From NCBI GenBank assembly GCA_017416885.1, contig JAFQAM010000171.1:1-20560 (forward strand): a stretch of DNA of 20,560 bases, written 5' to 3'. Made by a program: the position numbers and the translations under genes. The first letter of the stretch is position 1. The number at the start of each line of letters is the position of its first letter. Below the pieces are notes generated by a model. That model had not been told where the DNA came from. It did not search any database and worked only from the letters and a program-made list of their open reading frames with translations. Positions 1 through 6,545 of this stretch are shown one piece after another. Source of the stretch: Clostridia bacterium (GTDB lineage: Bacteria > Bacillota > Clostridia > Oscillospirales > CAG-272).

Positions 1-70
1 ATTTAAAAGTTTCTCTTAATCTTCATTGTTCAATTTTCAAGGATCTTTTTCACTGCTTTCCTCACAGTGC
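1..70 (-). other. Leader transcript resembling an rRNA operon leader
   Basis: Read on the - strand, this stretch follows directly after the strong promoter at 77-105. It contains GATCCTTGAAAATTGAAC (RC of about 28-45), which resembles the boxA/leader sequence (…CTTTGAAAAxTxAACA…) found before 16S or within the 16S-23S region of many Firmicutes. A short hairpin (cactg…cagtg, about 50-68) lies at its 5' end. No rRNA sequence itself falls in the window, so the assignment to an rRNA operon running off the left edge is inference. Confidence 0.5.
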
Positions 71-76
71 TCAGCT

Positions 77-105
77 ATTATATCACTTCACTTCCCTTTT
101 GTCAA
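77..105 (-). promoter_or_regulatory. Strong sigma-A promoter with UP-like A/T tract
   Basis: On the - strand there is a perfect -35 box TTGACA (100-105) and a perfect -10 box TATAAT (77-82), separated by exactly 17 bp. Just upstream (106-140) lie runs of A and T that look like an UP element. Transcription would start near position 70 and leave the window leftwards. Two consensus boxes, optimal spacing and an UP tract are typical of rRNA or other very highly expressed stable-RNA genes. It is divergent from tepA. Confidence 0.8.
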
Positions 106-146
106 GCCTTTTTTTGAAAAAATTTAAAAAAATTTGAAAAAGTCTG

Positions 147-171
147 AAAAGCCCCGTATTTATTGGCTTTT
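147..171. terminator. Hairpin with T run upstream of tepA
   Basis: AAAAGCC (147-153) pairs with GGCTTTT (165-171) around an 11-nt loop, followed by another T on the + strand. It could end transcription entering from either side or act in the tepA 5' leader. No gene that it would terminate is visible in the window, so its role is open. Confidence 0.3.
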
Positions 172-235
172 TGCGGTATATTCGGACATTTTTCGGGCAA
201 TAATACAGAAAAAATATTAAATTGGAGTGATAAAT

Positions 236-907
236 ATGGATAATGGCGAAAACAAAAGCAAGAATGATACACTTGATGAGCTTGAGGCTATCGAAAAAAG
301 CGGAAGCATAAAAAGCGACAATATTCAATGTATAAGCATTATCGGACAGATTGAGGGACATTACGCTTTACCGTCGGACCAGAAAGCGACAAAGTATGAG
401 CATATTGTGCCTCTGCTTGTTGCCATTGAACGAAGCGAGGAAATTGAGGGATTGATTATTATTTTAAACACCTTGGGCGGTGATGTTGAGGCGGGGCTTG
501 CTATTGCTGAGCTGATTGCAAGCATGAAAAAGCCTACTGTTTCATTGGTGCTTGGCGGCGGTCATTCCATCGGTGTGCCCTTGGCGGTTTGCGCTAAAAA
601 ATCTTTTATTGTACCGTCGGCTACAATGACAATACATCCTGTAAGAGTATCGGGCACGGTAATTGGCACTCCGCAGACATATTTCTATTTTGAGAAGATG
701 CAAAACAGAATAATTAAATTCGTTTGCGACAACTCAAAAATTTCAAGTGAGAAGCTGAAATCGCTTATGCTTGAAACCGAGCAGATTGCAACGGACACGG
801 GCTCGGTGATTGACGGGCGTGAGGCGGTTGAGTACGGTCTTATTGACGAGGTGGGCGGACTTAGCGAGGCGCTTGCAGCATTGGATGAGATGATAAGCAG
901 CCGATAG
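236..907 (+). CDS. tepA: TepA-type ClpP-family serine protease
   Basis: A 223-aa cytosolic protein of the ClpP/crotonase-fold family, closest in motifs to Bacillus TepA (YmfB). The family serine sits in GGGHSIGVP at about Ser111, the histidine in TMTIHPVR at about His134, and an aspartate near residue 187. The TLGGDVEAGLAIA stretch is the ClpP oxyanion-side loop. The C-terminal EAVEYGLIDEVGG is the usual family ending. The ATG at 236 is chosen over the in-frame GTG at 227 because GGAG at 224-227 lies 8 nt before it, while the GTG overlaps that ribosome site. TepA-like proteins have been linked to protein translocation and spore germination peptide turnover in Bacillus; its role here is not shown by the sequence. 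It is the only + strand gene and probably monocistronic. Confidence 0.9.
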   Translation: MDNGENKSKNDTLDELEAIEKSGSIKSDNIQCISIIGQIEGHYALPSDQKATKYEHIVPLLVAIERSEEIEGLIIILNTLGGDVEAGLAIAELIASMKKPTVSLVLGGGHSIGVPLAVCAKKSFIVPSATMTIHPVRVSGTVIGTPQTYFYFEKMQNRIIKFVCDNSKISSEKLKSLMLETEQIATDTGSVIDGREAVEYGLIDEVGGLSEALAALDEMISSR

Positions 908-912
908 CATTT

Positions 913-954
913 AGCCGATAGCAGCCAGCCGATAGCAGCCAGCCGATAGCAGTT
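913..954. repeat. Three tandem 14-bp repeats after tepA
   Basis: The unit agccgatagcagcc occurs three times (913-926, 927-940, 941-954; the last ends in tt). The end of tepA itself reads agcagccgatag (896-907, including the TAG stop), so the repeat seems to have been copied from, or to have captured, the 3' end of the gene. Confidence 0.8.
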
Positions 955-1067
955 AGCAAAATTCATAATAAGAGGCTGCTTCGTTTACAGACATTGATAT
1001 CTTATCGCGGAATACAGCCAATGATTTACGATATTCACACTTCGGTGTTGGTGCGACTTGGTCGGGT

Positions 1068-1151
1068 GCTAACAGCTGGCGGCTAACGGCTGACGGCTGG
1101 CGGCTGACGGCTGGCGGCTAACAGCTGACGGCTAACGGCTGGCGGCTGACG
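1068..1151. repeat. Twelve heptamer repeats GCTRRCR
   Basis: Twelve uninterrupted 7-bp units, all variants of GCT(A/G)(A/G)C(A/G): gctaaca, gctggcg, gctaacg, gctgacg and so on. Variation is limited to transitions at three positions. Shorter runs of the same word or its complement recur in other gaps (about 3527-3541, 5008-5025, 13415-13452, 16955-16970). The remaining DNA in 955-1067 holds small hairpins (acac-TTCG-gtgt near 1038-1049, cgac-TTG-gtcg near 1054-1064) but no gene. Confidence 0.85.
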
Positions 1152-1170
1152 GCTATATATAATAAATAAT

Positions 1171-1206
1171 AGGAAGAAAACCTCGGCACTTGCCTGTTTT
1201 CTTCCT
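1171..1206 (-). terminator. Rho-independent terminator of the small-protein operon
   Basis: AGGAAGAAAAC (1171-1181) and GTTTTCTTCCT (1196-1206) form a perfect 11-bp stem with a 14-nt loop that itself contains ggca/tgcc. On the - strand it starts about 10 nt after the last stop codon of the operon and is followed by a T-rich stretch (attatttatt). Confidence 0.7.
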
Positions 1207-1215
1207 TATTATATA

Positions 1216-1500
1216 TTAGATTTTTGGGAAATCTCTTGCTACGGATAAATAGTCCTTGGCAAGCGGGATTAAATCGTCGATTATATATGCGCCATAGCCG
1301 TCGCTTAATGTGGAAATTGCTTCGGACAGCGCTCTACCTATTGCGTTTAATGCATCTACTGTCGCGTCATAGTTTGCATCATACCACTGGACCTTTTCCA
1401 TTTGTCTTTTCAGCTCGCGGTAGCGTTCGAGCTGCTTTTTGAAAAAGCGTAATATGTCGTCTCTTTCGCTTTCCAACGCGTTTATATCTATTTTAGTCAT
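1216..1500 (-). CDS. Small helical W-x-D-x-N-Y protein, WXG100-like
   Basis: A 94-aa, charged, all-helical protein with no signal peptide or membrane segment. The middle has W39-Y-D-A-N-Y-D-A-T-V between two predicted helices, the same position as the WXG turn in ESX proteins but without the glycine. It aligns with the protein at 3113-3382 (L-R-x-F-K-K-x-L-E near the start; W-x-D-x-N-Y-x-x-T-V in the middle), so the two are probably paralogues at opposite ends of one operon. YIIDD near residue 73 fits the loose YxxxD/E type VII secretion pattern, but such matches are common by chance. It is the last gene of the operon; its start overlaps the end of the previous gene by 8 nt. Function unknown; ESX-like partner is an inference from context. 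Confidence 0.75.
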   Translation of the reverse strand: MTKIDINALESERDDILRFFKKQLERYRELKRQMEKVQWYDANYDATVDALNAIGRALSEAISTLSDGYGAYIIDDLIPLAKDYLSVARDFPKI

Positions 1501-2509
1501 CGCTTTTCTCCCAATGTATCATTCCGTTTTTATCAATAATTGAGCCGTTTTGCTGTGTGATTAATATATAGCCCAAGCTGCTCATTTTTGCATTGAAGGC
1601 TTTTCCGCCTAAGTGACGGATATTTGCGCTTTTCATTGCAATTTTATTTTTGCCTGATATGGCGCTGAAAAATGCATCCGCATTTTTCTCGTTTACTGTG
1701 ATTTCACCGCTTGATGATGCTTGCGGTGTTGGCGCGCTATATGTTGAGCTTGATACATTTGAGCTTGCGGTATTTGAAAACGACGAAAAAACAGTTGGTG
1801 ATGCTATATGACTGTGACTGTTTTTAATTGTATATTGTCTTGCAATATCATAGCTGCTGACATTTGAATATGCGCTGAGAAGCTCTATTCTTTCCGCCAT
1901 CTCGTATGCTCTTTCAAGCGCGTAATTAAAGGATGCAGCCGCGGTTGCTACTGCGTGGTTATCTCTTTTCACATCAAACGCCTTAAAGGATAGCTCCTGC
2001 ACTCTTGCTCTGATTTTTTCACTTTCCTTTTTAATGTGGTCATCAAGCGCCTTTAGCTTTTCAAGAATTTCCTGAATTTTAGCGGTTGCCTCGTCGCATT
2101 TTTTTGCATATGCATCAATTTCGTTATTTTTCTTGCGAATTTGCGCATTTTTCTGCTCTATTTGGCTGACAGCTTGACGGTACCGTGACATTACAGCGTT
2201 GCGCTGCTCTTCGGTACAATTTGCGGGAATGCTCGGTGGGCTTGGGATTTTTTCTTCCTTTTGCTTTTTGGAAAGCGCATCTTGCTTTTTGTGCTCGATT
2301 TCTCTTATTTCCTGTTGAAGCTTGATGATACCGTTTTGCACCTTTCTCATTTCCTTTTGGCATTCCGCTTGAAAAAGAGAGTGCTCGGATTCCACAACGC
2401 CGCATAGCTTTTCATAGCTATACGCGCATTCTTTTGTGTTGCATTCAACCTCGTGGGCTAATTTTCTAAGGAAGTCTATGTAGCTTAAATCAAAATTTAT
2501 ATCATTCAT
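1493..2509 (-). CDS. Coiled-coil protein with Ser-rich linker, possible ESX-operon partner
   Basis: A 338-aa protein that I cannot assign to a named family. Residues about 1-215 are strongly helical and rich in Lys, Glu and Gln, typical of long coiled coils, with a proline-rich break (PSPPSIPANC) near residue 95. Residues about 230-268 are a Ser/Thr/Ala linker. The last 70 residues form a compact segment ending in G-x-I-I-D-K-N-G-M-I-H-W. There is no signal peptide or transmembrane segment. It starts in an ATGA overlap with the preceding gene, which supports translational coupling. YEMAE in the helical part fits YxxxE, a weak hint of type VII export. It could be a structural or client protein of the WXG100 operon. 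Confidence 0.75.
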   Translation of the reverse strand: MNDINFDLSYIDFLRKLAHEVECNTKECAYSYEKLCGVVESEHSLFQAECQKEMRKVQNGIIKLQQEIREIEHKKQDALSKKQKEEKIPSPPSIPANCTEEQRNAVMSRYRQAVSQIEQKNAQIRKKNNEIDAYAKKCDEATAKIQEILEKLKALDDHIKKESEKIRARVQELSFKAFDVKRDNHAVATAAASFNYALERAYEMAERIELLSAYSNVSSYDIARQYTIKNSHSHIASPTVFSSFSNTASSNVSSSTYSAPTPQASSSGEITVNEKNADAFFSAISGKNKIAMKSANIRHLGGKAFNAKMSSLGYILITQQNGSIIDKNGMIHWEKSDD

Positions 2510-2826
2510 ATGCTACCTAAGCCTCCCTTTAAGTCCTCGGCTTGTCTTATAAGCGAAGCAGCATTTTCTCCAAATATTTTTATTTGGTCATAGCCTCGCG
2601 ACATTTCGTCCGCTACGGTCTTTATGGCTTTAAGTCCCTTGTCATAGCTATAATCAAATGAGGTTTTTATGCTTTTTATGCTTTCAGAGGCGCTTTGCCC
2701 TACTGTATCGTTCATTGCAGAATAGATTTTTCCGTTAATTTCGCCCATTGTAGATGAGCAGCTATTTACTGTTTTTTCTAAGCTGTTCACTTGGCTTTTT
2801 AACGCGGATACGCTACTTTTAGACAT
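2506..2826 (-). CDS. Small helical protein of WXG100-like size
   Basis: A 106-aa, Ser- and Lys-rich, predicted helical protein without Trp and without a WXG motif. Size, helicity and position between a WXG100 gene (2 nt upstream) and the coiled-coil gene (4-nt ATGA overlap downstream) suggest a partner helical hairpin, as in EsxA/EsxB-type pairs. A GAGG ribosome site lies about 6 nt before the start. It also resembles small cytosolic chaperone-like helical proteins, so the pairing is inference. Confidence 0.7.
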   Translation of the reverse strand: MSKSSVSALKSQVNSLEKTVNSCSSTMGEINGKIYSAMNDTVGQSASESIKSIKTSFDYSYDKGLKAIKTVADEMSRGYDQIKIFGENAASLIRQAEDLKGGLGSI

Positions 2827-2828
2827 AA

Positions 2829-3113
2829 TTACCTCGTGCCTGTATTAATTGCAATCTTTAATTGCTCTGCGTCTCTTTGAACCTCGTGAGAGATTTCCAC
2901 AAGCTTTTCCGCTTGCTTTACGATAACGCTATTTACTTCCTCAATTGTTCTTGTAAAATCATCATATTGCTTGCCCGACCAATTTGTGTGCATTGATTGG
3001 TGTGTATTAAGCAGCTTTTTCATATCGGTTTTAAGACTCTCTGCGTAAGCGGCAATTTTCTTTGACATTTTCGCCATTTCGTCAGGCGTTGAGTTATTAA
3101 TCAGCTTATTCAT
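2829..3113 (-). CDS. WXG100-family (ESX/EsxA-like) protein
   Basis: A 94-aa helical hairpin protein with the canonical turn N-W-S-G-K-Q-Y-D-D-F (Trp at about residue 45), the hallmark of WXG100 proteins exported as dimers by type VII systems. No signal peptide, as expected. Two adjacent ATGs exist (3116 and 3113). The second is preferred because AAGGAG is only 3 nt before the first and 6 nt before the second, and it gives a TGATG overlap with the stop of the preceding gene. The FtsK-like ATPase at 13678-16767 is the obvious candidate motor, although it lies 10 kb away on the same strand. Confidence 0.88.
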   Translation of the reverse strand: MNKLINNSTPDEMAKMSKKIAAYAESLKTDMKKLLNTHQSMHTNWSGKQYDDFTRTIEEVNSVIVKQAEKLVEISHEVQRDAEQLKIAINTGTR

Positions 3114-3382
3114 CATTTTCTCCTTAAATATTTTTCGTATTCCATATGCATTTGCTTTAGCTTTTTCAGTGAGGCTTCTATTGCCACAATAAGCTTTTTG
3201 TGCTCATTGGCAACAATTTCCTTAGCCTTTACTGTTTCCTCGTAATTGTTGTCGTCCCAATATTCGTGGGCGTTTTTCAGGTCCTTTTCAAATTGTAAAA
3301 GCTCGCTTTCGAGCTTTTTCTTAAATTTTCGTAGGTATTCTATGTAGTTACCTACCTCATCTACTTCTATTTTGTATGCCAT
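3113..3382 (-). CDS. Small helical W-D-D-x-N-Y protein, first gene of ESX-like operon
   Basis: An 89-aa all-helical protein with Y-W42-D-D-N-N-Y-E-E-T-V at the inter-helix turn. This is a WXG100-like layout with D-D in place of x-G, and it matches the last gene of the operon (1216-1500). The ATG at 3382 is preferred over 3415 because AAGGAG precedes it by 9 nt. It overlaps the downstream WXG100 gene by one base (TGATG). Two WxD proteins flanking a true WXG100 in one operon suggest hetero-oligomer partners. No membrane or signal sequence is visible. Confidence 0.75.
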   Translation of the reverse strand: MAYKIEVDEVGNYIEYLRKFKKKLESELLQFEKDLKNAHEYWDDNNYEETVKAKEIVANEHKKLIVAIEASLKKLKQMHMEYEKYLRRK

Positions 3383-3400
3383 GGGGTTTTGCTCCTTTCT

Positions 3401-3519
3401 GCGACTTTGTCGCAATCACATCGTAGATGTGTATATCATCAATCCGCAGGATTGTATATCATCAATGCAAAGCATTGTATATCACCACGCATAGCGTGTA
3501 TATCATCAGCCGTAGGTTG
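3401..3519. repeat. Mini-hairpin array A, spacer tatatcat
   Basis: Six consecutive small palindromes with different stems: gcgac-TTT-gtcgc (3401-3413), cacatc-GTA-gatgtg (3417-3431), caatcc-GCA-ggattg (3440-3454), caatgc-AAA-gcattg (3463-3477), cacgc-ATA-gcgtg (3486-3498) and cagcc-GTA-ggttg (3507-3519; one G-T pair). From the second hairpin on they are joined by the same 8-nt linker, tatatcat or tatatcac. It fills the gap between the ESX-like operon and the upstream LRR gene. Confidence 0.85.
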
Positions 3520-3593
3520 TATATTGGCCGTCAGCGAGTTAGATTATTGATTTTCTTTCGACGGATGACATTGTTTAATCAGTAATCAGAAGG

Positions 3594-4922
3594 CTAATCC
3601 TTCAAAAAGTCAAGCTCTACCCACATTGCAGGGCGGATGCCTATTTTATATGAAGCAAATCCGCTTTGTGAATTAACAAAGTTTTTCCCATCAGCAGTGC
3701 AGGCCCAATGGTAGGTGCGAGAGCTGTTACTGGTTACATTAGCTTCGGCTTGAAGCCACCACAATGCTTTTTTGTATGCATCTAAGGTTATGCCCTTTGA
3801 TTTAGCATATTCGGTTGCTCCGCAAGAAAAATCAAGGTTTGATTTTTCTCTGTATATTTCAACATCTCTTTTACTTAATAAGTAAACATTATAATCTGCA
3901 TAGCTTCCTGCCACTCCATAGCATCCGCTTGGCGTGAAAATTCTCTGCTTTATCACTTGATTTCTTTCGGATTCGCTAAAGGTCTGCGTAAAAAATTCGT
4001 TGTTTAGCCATTTTGATACTGCGGTTTTACCCCAAAAGTCCTCGCAAAAGCTGTTGAATGCTGGTGTATCAATGCAATCCTTGGTAATTATTAAGGCTCT
4101 GTATCCTATTCTGTCAATAACTAACCATTCAAGTGGCTTTCTTTTCTCTGCGTTATCAATAAAATATGCGCCAAAAACAGGTCCTCCGCCAATTTCCCAG
4201 CTTGCAATTTCCTTGTCATGCTTTTCCTTTTCTGATTTGGCTGTAGCTTCAATATTTTTAATGCTTATGCAAATTCCGTTTTTGTCCTTAGTGATGAAGG
4301 AATTTATGTTGGATTCAATTAAAAAGTCTTTAGCCTCGCTTGAAAGCAGATTATTAATTAGTTCTCTTTTTAGCTTAGGCATAGAAATTTCTTCTAAATT
4401 TGTTTTTTCAAAGGTGTCGTCGTAGATTTTTTCCACTGACGCAGGAATATTGATTTTTACAAGAGAGCCGCAGTTGGCAAATGTTTTTTTGCCAATGATT
4501 TTTACGCCTTCCTTGATTTCTATAAAGGTTACGATTTGGTTATCCTTAAATGCTCCGTCATAGATTTCCTCGACATCGTGGATAACTATGCTTCTTTTGT
4601 TACCATTATACCTCATCAAAACGGAATTTTCAACAACGAAGCCTTCCTTTTCAAAAAGCTGATCGCTTGCCATTTGGTTAATGGTGGAAAAATCAATATC
4701 GTTGCCGTTATCTATGGCTAATTCTGCTCCACCGTTTAAATCGTTTTGTACATTATATCCGCATTCGGGACAGAATGTGCCGCCGGAAAATTTTGTTCCG
4801 CATTCGGCGCAAAAATATTCCTTGCTTGCTTCTTCCTCGTATTTTTTAATATTAAATCCGCATTTTACGCAAAATTTAGCGGTATCGCTTATATTGGCGT
4901 TGCATTTTGGACAATTCTTCAT
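3594..4922 (-). CDS. Double zinc-ribbon / short LRR_5 / DUF6273 protein
   Basis: A 442-aa protein. Residues 1-54 hold two four-Cys zinc ribbons (C4, C7, C18, C21; C38, C41, C51, C54). I-D-F-S-T-I at 76-81 starts the shared DFS motif (…A-S-D-Q-L). Residues about 97-180 contain an N-terminal cap and two or three LRR_5 repeats. Residues about 241-437 match the DUF6273 pattern: P-L-E-W-L-V-I-D, then S-K-W-L-N-N-E-F-F-x-x-x-F, ending with W-W-L…I-R-P-A-M-W-V-E-L. The ATG at 4922 is chosen because AAGGAG lies 7 nt upstream; the frame is open to 4997. Its first 240 residues resemble the protein at 17128-18393, whose C-terminus is LRR instead. No signal peptide, so probably cytosolic unless exported by an unusual route. 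The stop codon lies in the loop of gaagg-ctaat-ccttc. Confidence 0.85.
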   Translation of the reverse strand: MKNCPKCNANISDTAKFCVKCGFNIKKYEEEASKEYFCAECGTKFSGGTFCPECGYNVQNDLNGGAELAIDNGNDIDFSTINQMASDQLFEKEGFVVENSVLMRYNGNKRSIVIHDVEEIYDGAFKDNQIVTFIEIKEGVKIIGKKTFANCGSLVKINIPASVEKIYDDTFEKTNLEEISMPKLKRELINNLLSSEAKDFLIESNINSFITKDKNGICISIKNIEATAKSEKEKHDKEIASWEIGGGPVFGAYFIDNAEKRKPLEWLVIDRIGYRALIITKDCIDTPAFNSFCEDFWGKTAVSKWLNNEFFTQTFSESERNQVIKQRIFTPSGCYGVAGSYADYNVYLLSKRDVEIYREKSNLDFSCGATEYAKSKGITLDAYKKALWWLQAEANVTSNSSRTYHWACTADGKNFVNSQSGFASYKIGIRPAMWVELDFLKD

Positions 4923-4960
4923 TGGTTTTGCTCCTTTTAGTCGCTCACAGCCGTCAAATC

Positions 4961-5002
4961 CTTCCACCACATTCGTGGTCCCACTTCCTTTACACAAGGA
5001 AG
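4961..5002. repeat. Two small hairpins in the 5' leader
   Basis: accac-ATTC-gtggt (4966-4979) and cttcctt-TACAC-aaggaag (4984-5002) lie next to each other just upstream of the gene starting at 4922. From memory, hairpin pairs of this style are frequent between genes of Oscillospirales; I cannot check this here. Confidence 0.6.
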
Positions 5003-5036
5003 GCTGAGTCAGCGGTTAGCGAGATTTGTTTAATGA

Positions 5037-5064
5037 TTTATATTTGATAAATACCTATTTGTAA
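5037..5064 (-). promoter_or_regulatory. Possible promoter for the 3594-4922 gene
   Basis: On the - strand, TTACAA (5059-5064) and TATAAA (5037-5042) are spaced by 16 bp about 115 nt before the start codon. Neither box is consensus, and AT-rich DNA makes chance matches likely. Confidence 0.3.
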
Positions 5065-5115
5065 GTTGGTTGAAATGTAACATTGCTGACAGCTGACCGC
5101 TAAATGTTGGCAGCT

Positions 5116-5130
5116 GTTCGCTTTGCGAAC
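5116..5130 (-). terminator. Hairpin just after a stop codon
   Basis: gttcgc-TTT-gcgaac, a perfect 6-bp stem 3 nt beyond the stop codon of the gene at 5134-6348 on the - strand. There is no T run after it, so it may be an RNA 3'-end stabiliser or another mini-hairpin repeat, not a terminator. Confidence 0.4.
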
Positions 5131-5133
5131 TTA

Positions 5134-6348
5134 TTAATAATCTATAAACTCTCTGCCGTAGGTGTCTAAGCCGTAGCGTCTGCCTCGTGGCACATACATT
5201 TTAAAGCCACCGCCATAGAAGCTTATGCTTGTTGGGAACGCGCTATTGCTTATGGATTGCACGCTTTGTGGGATTTTTACGCTCTTTAGACATTGGTTAT
5301 TGAATGCTTCAGCCTCAATTACTCTTACGCCCTCCTCAATTGTTACACTGCTTAATGATGGGCAGTAGGAGAATGCGCTATTTCTTACTGTTTGCACGCC
5401 TCTTGGAATAGTAATGCTTGTAAGTGAGCTACATTGCTGGAATGCGCTTGCGCCGATATTATTAAGTGAGCTTGGCAATGTTACGCTCATTAGCTGATTA
5501 CAGTTAAAGAATGCGTAGTTGCCCATTCTTGTTACGCCCTCGCTAAGAGTTACGCTTCTTAAGCCATAGCAGCAAGAGAATGCATTATCCTCAATTACGG
5601 TTACATTACCCGGGATTGTAATGCTTGATAGTGATGTACACATTTCAAACGCGTTATTGCCGATTGCGGTTACGCTTCTTGGAATTTCAATTGTACTGAA
5701 TGCAGTTCCACAGAACATATGTGGAATTATGTATGTTAATCTATTGGATAGGTTAATGCCTGTAAGCTTTGTACAGCCTGAGATAGATGACGGGCATACC
5801 TTTTCTACCTCGTTTGGCATATCGTAATAGCCGCTTCTGCCATTTGGGAATTGAACTAATGTTCTGCCATCCTTAGAATATACAACTCCGTCAATGCTCT
5901 TAAAATGGCTATTGCCTGCATCAACATTAAACTGCTCAACAACGCTACAATATAAGCTGACCTGCTCAATTTTTGTAACTGATGCGGGGATAGTTATGCT
6001 CTTAACCTTTGAGCTGTAAAACGCGCTGTTTTTAATTTCTGTAATGCCATTAGGAATGACTACATTTTCGTCGCTTCCTTTATATTTTACAAGCACAGTG
6101 CCATTCACCTCGGCATTTTTATAAAAGCTTTCCTTTTGCTTTTGCTCGTTTAATTGCTCACTTGCCGCATTTTGTAATGCGGAAAAGTCGAAGCTATCAA
6201 AGCTACTACTATTAAAGCTACTTGAGCTATTAGAGCTAAAGCTGCTCGAAGCTCCGTTGTCGCTTAAATAGTTAGCAATGTTGCAGCCACACTCGTGGCA
6301 AAATTTTTGACTCATTAGCTTTACGCCACATTCCGGACAGAATTTCAT
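5134..6348 (-). CDS. Zinc-ribbon LRR_5 (BspA-type) repeat protein
   Basis: A 404-aa protein. One zinc ribbon (C4, C7, C17, C20) is followed by a Ser/Asn/Phe-rich linker and the shared motif F-D-F-S-A-L-Q-N-A-A-S-E-Q-L (about 53-66). V-N-G-T-V-L-V-K-Y then leads into about eleven LRR_5 repeats of the form I-P-x-x-V-x-x-I-x-x-x-A-F-x-x-C-x-x-L. A BspA-style insertion (HFKSIDGVVYSKDGRTLV, near 150) sits between repeats. The chain ends with the Tyr-capped tail F-I-D-Y. Ribosome site AAAGGA lies about 10 nt upstream. LRR_5 domains usually bind proteins; no ligand can be read from the sequence. Unlike surface BspA proteins it has no signal peptide. Confidence 0.85.
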   Translation of the reverse strand: MKFCPECGVKLMSQKFCHECGCNIANYLSDNGASSSFSSNSSSSFNSSSFDSFDFSALQNAASEQLNEQKQKESFYKNAEVNGTVLVKYKGSDENVVIPNGITEIKNSAFYSSKVKSITIPASVTKIEQVSLYCSVVEQFNVDAGNSHFKSIDGVVYSKDGRTLVQFPNGRSGYYDMPNEVEKVCPSSISGCTKLTGINLSNRLTYIIPHMFCGTAFSTIEIPRSVTAIGNNAFEMCTSLSSITIPGNVTVIEDNAFSCCYGLRSVTLSEGVTRMGNYAFFNCNQLMSVTLPSSLNNIGASAFQQCSSLTSITIPRGVQTVRNSAFSYCPSLSSVTIEEGVRVIEAEAFNNQCLKSVKIPQSVQSISNSAFPTSISFYGGGFKMYVPRGRRYGLDTYGREFIDY

Positions 6349-6376
6349 AATTTTTATTCCTTTCAGTCATAAAATA

Positions 6377-6402
6377 GGGGATAGGGATTAGGGGATAGGG
6401 GG
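6377..6402 (+). repeat. G-rich tract, G-quadruplex candidate
   Basis: Four G runs (4, 3, 4 and 5 G) with loops ata, atta and ata on the + strand, 29-54 nt upstream of the 5134-6348 start codon. The mRNA carries the C-rich strand; the G-rich strand is the template. Confidence 0.6.
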
Positions 6403-6410
6403 ATATTAGC

Positions 6411-6470
6411 TATTGCGAAGCAATAATTTCGCTACAAGACAAAGTCTTGTAATTTCGCTCTGCGAAGCAG
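6411..6470. repeat. Mini-hairpin array C, spacer aatttcgct
   Basis: tattgc-GAA-gcaata (6411-6425), acaagac-AAA-gtcttgt (6434-6450) and ctgc-GAA-gcag (6460-6470) joined by atttcgct/aatttcgct. A REP-like element follows 9 nt later. Confidence 0.85.
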
Positions 6471-6479
6471 ATAATGAGA

Positions 6480-6506
6480 GTAGGGGATGGCGTCCTCGAC
6501 ATCCCG
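6480..6506 (+). repeat. REP-like element, copy 1
   Basis: GTAG followed by an imperfect palindrome GGGATG…CATCCC and a final G; identical over 27 bp to six other copies, all in the same orientation. The right flank begins ctttaaattgaatttgc, as in copies 2, 5 and 7. Confidence 0.8.
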
Positions 6507-6545
6507 CTTTAAATTGAATTTGCGAAGCAGACACCTTTTTGTTTA

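Noticed and set aside
1216..3382. Toxin-antitoxin or LXG toxin cassette
   Set aside because: No LXG domain, nuclease motif or immunity-like gene could be recognised in the operon.
3401..3519. CRISPR-like regular spacing in the hairpin arrays
   Set aside because: The constant part is only 7-9 nt and the variable parts are palindromic, so these are not repeat-spacer units. No cas genes are present.
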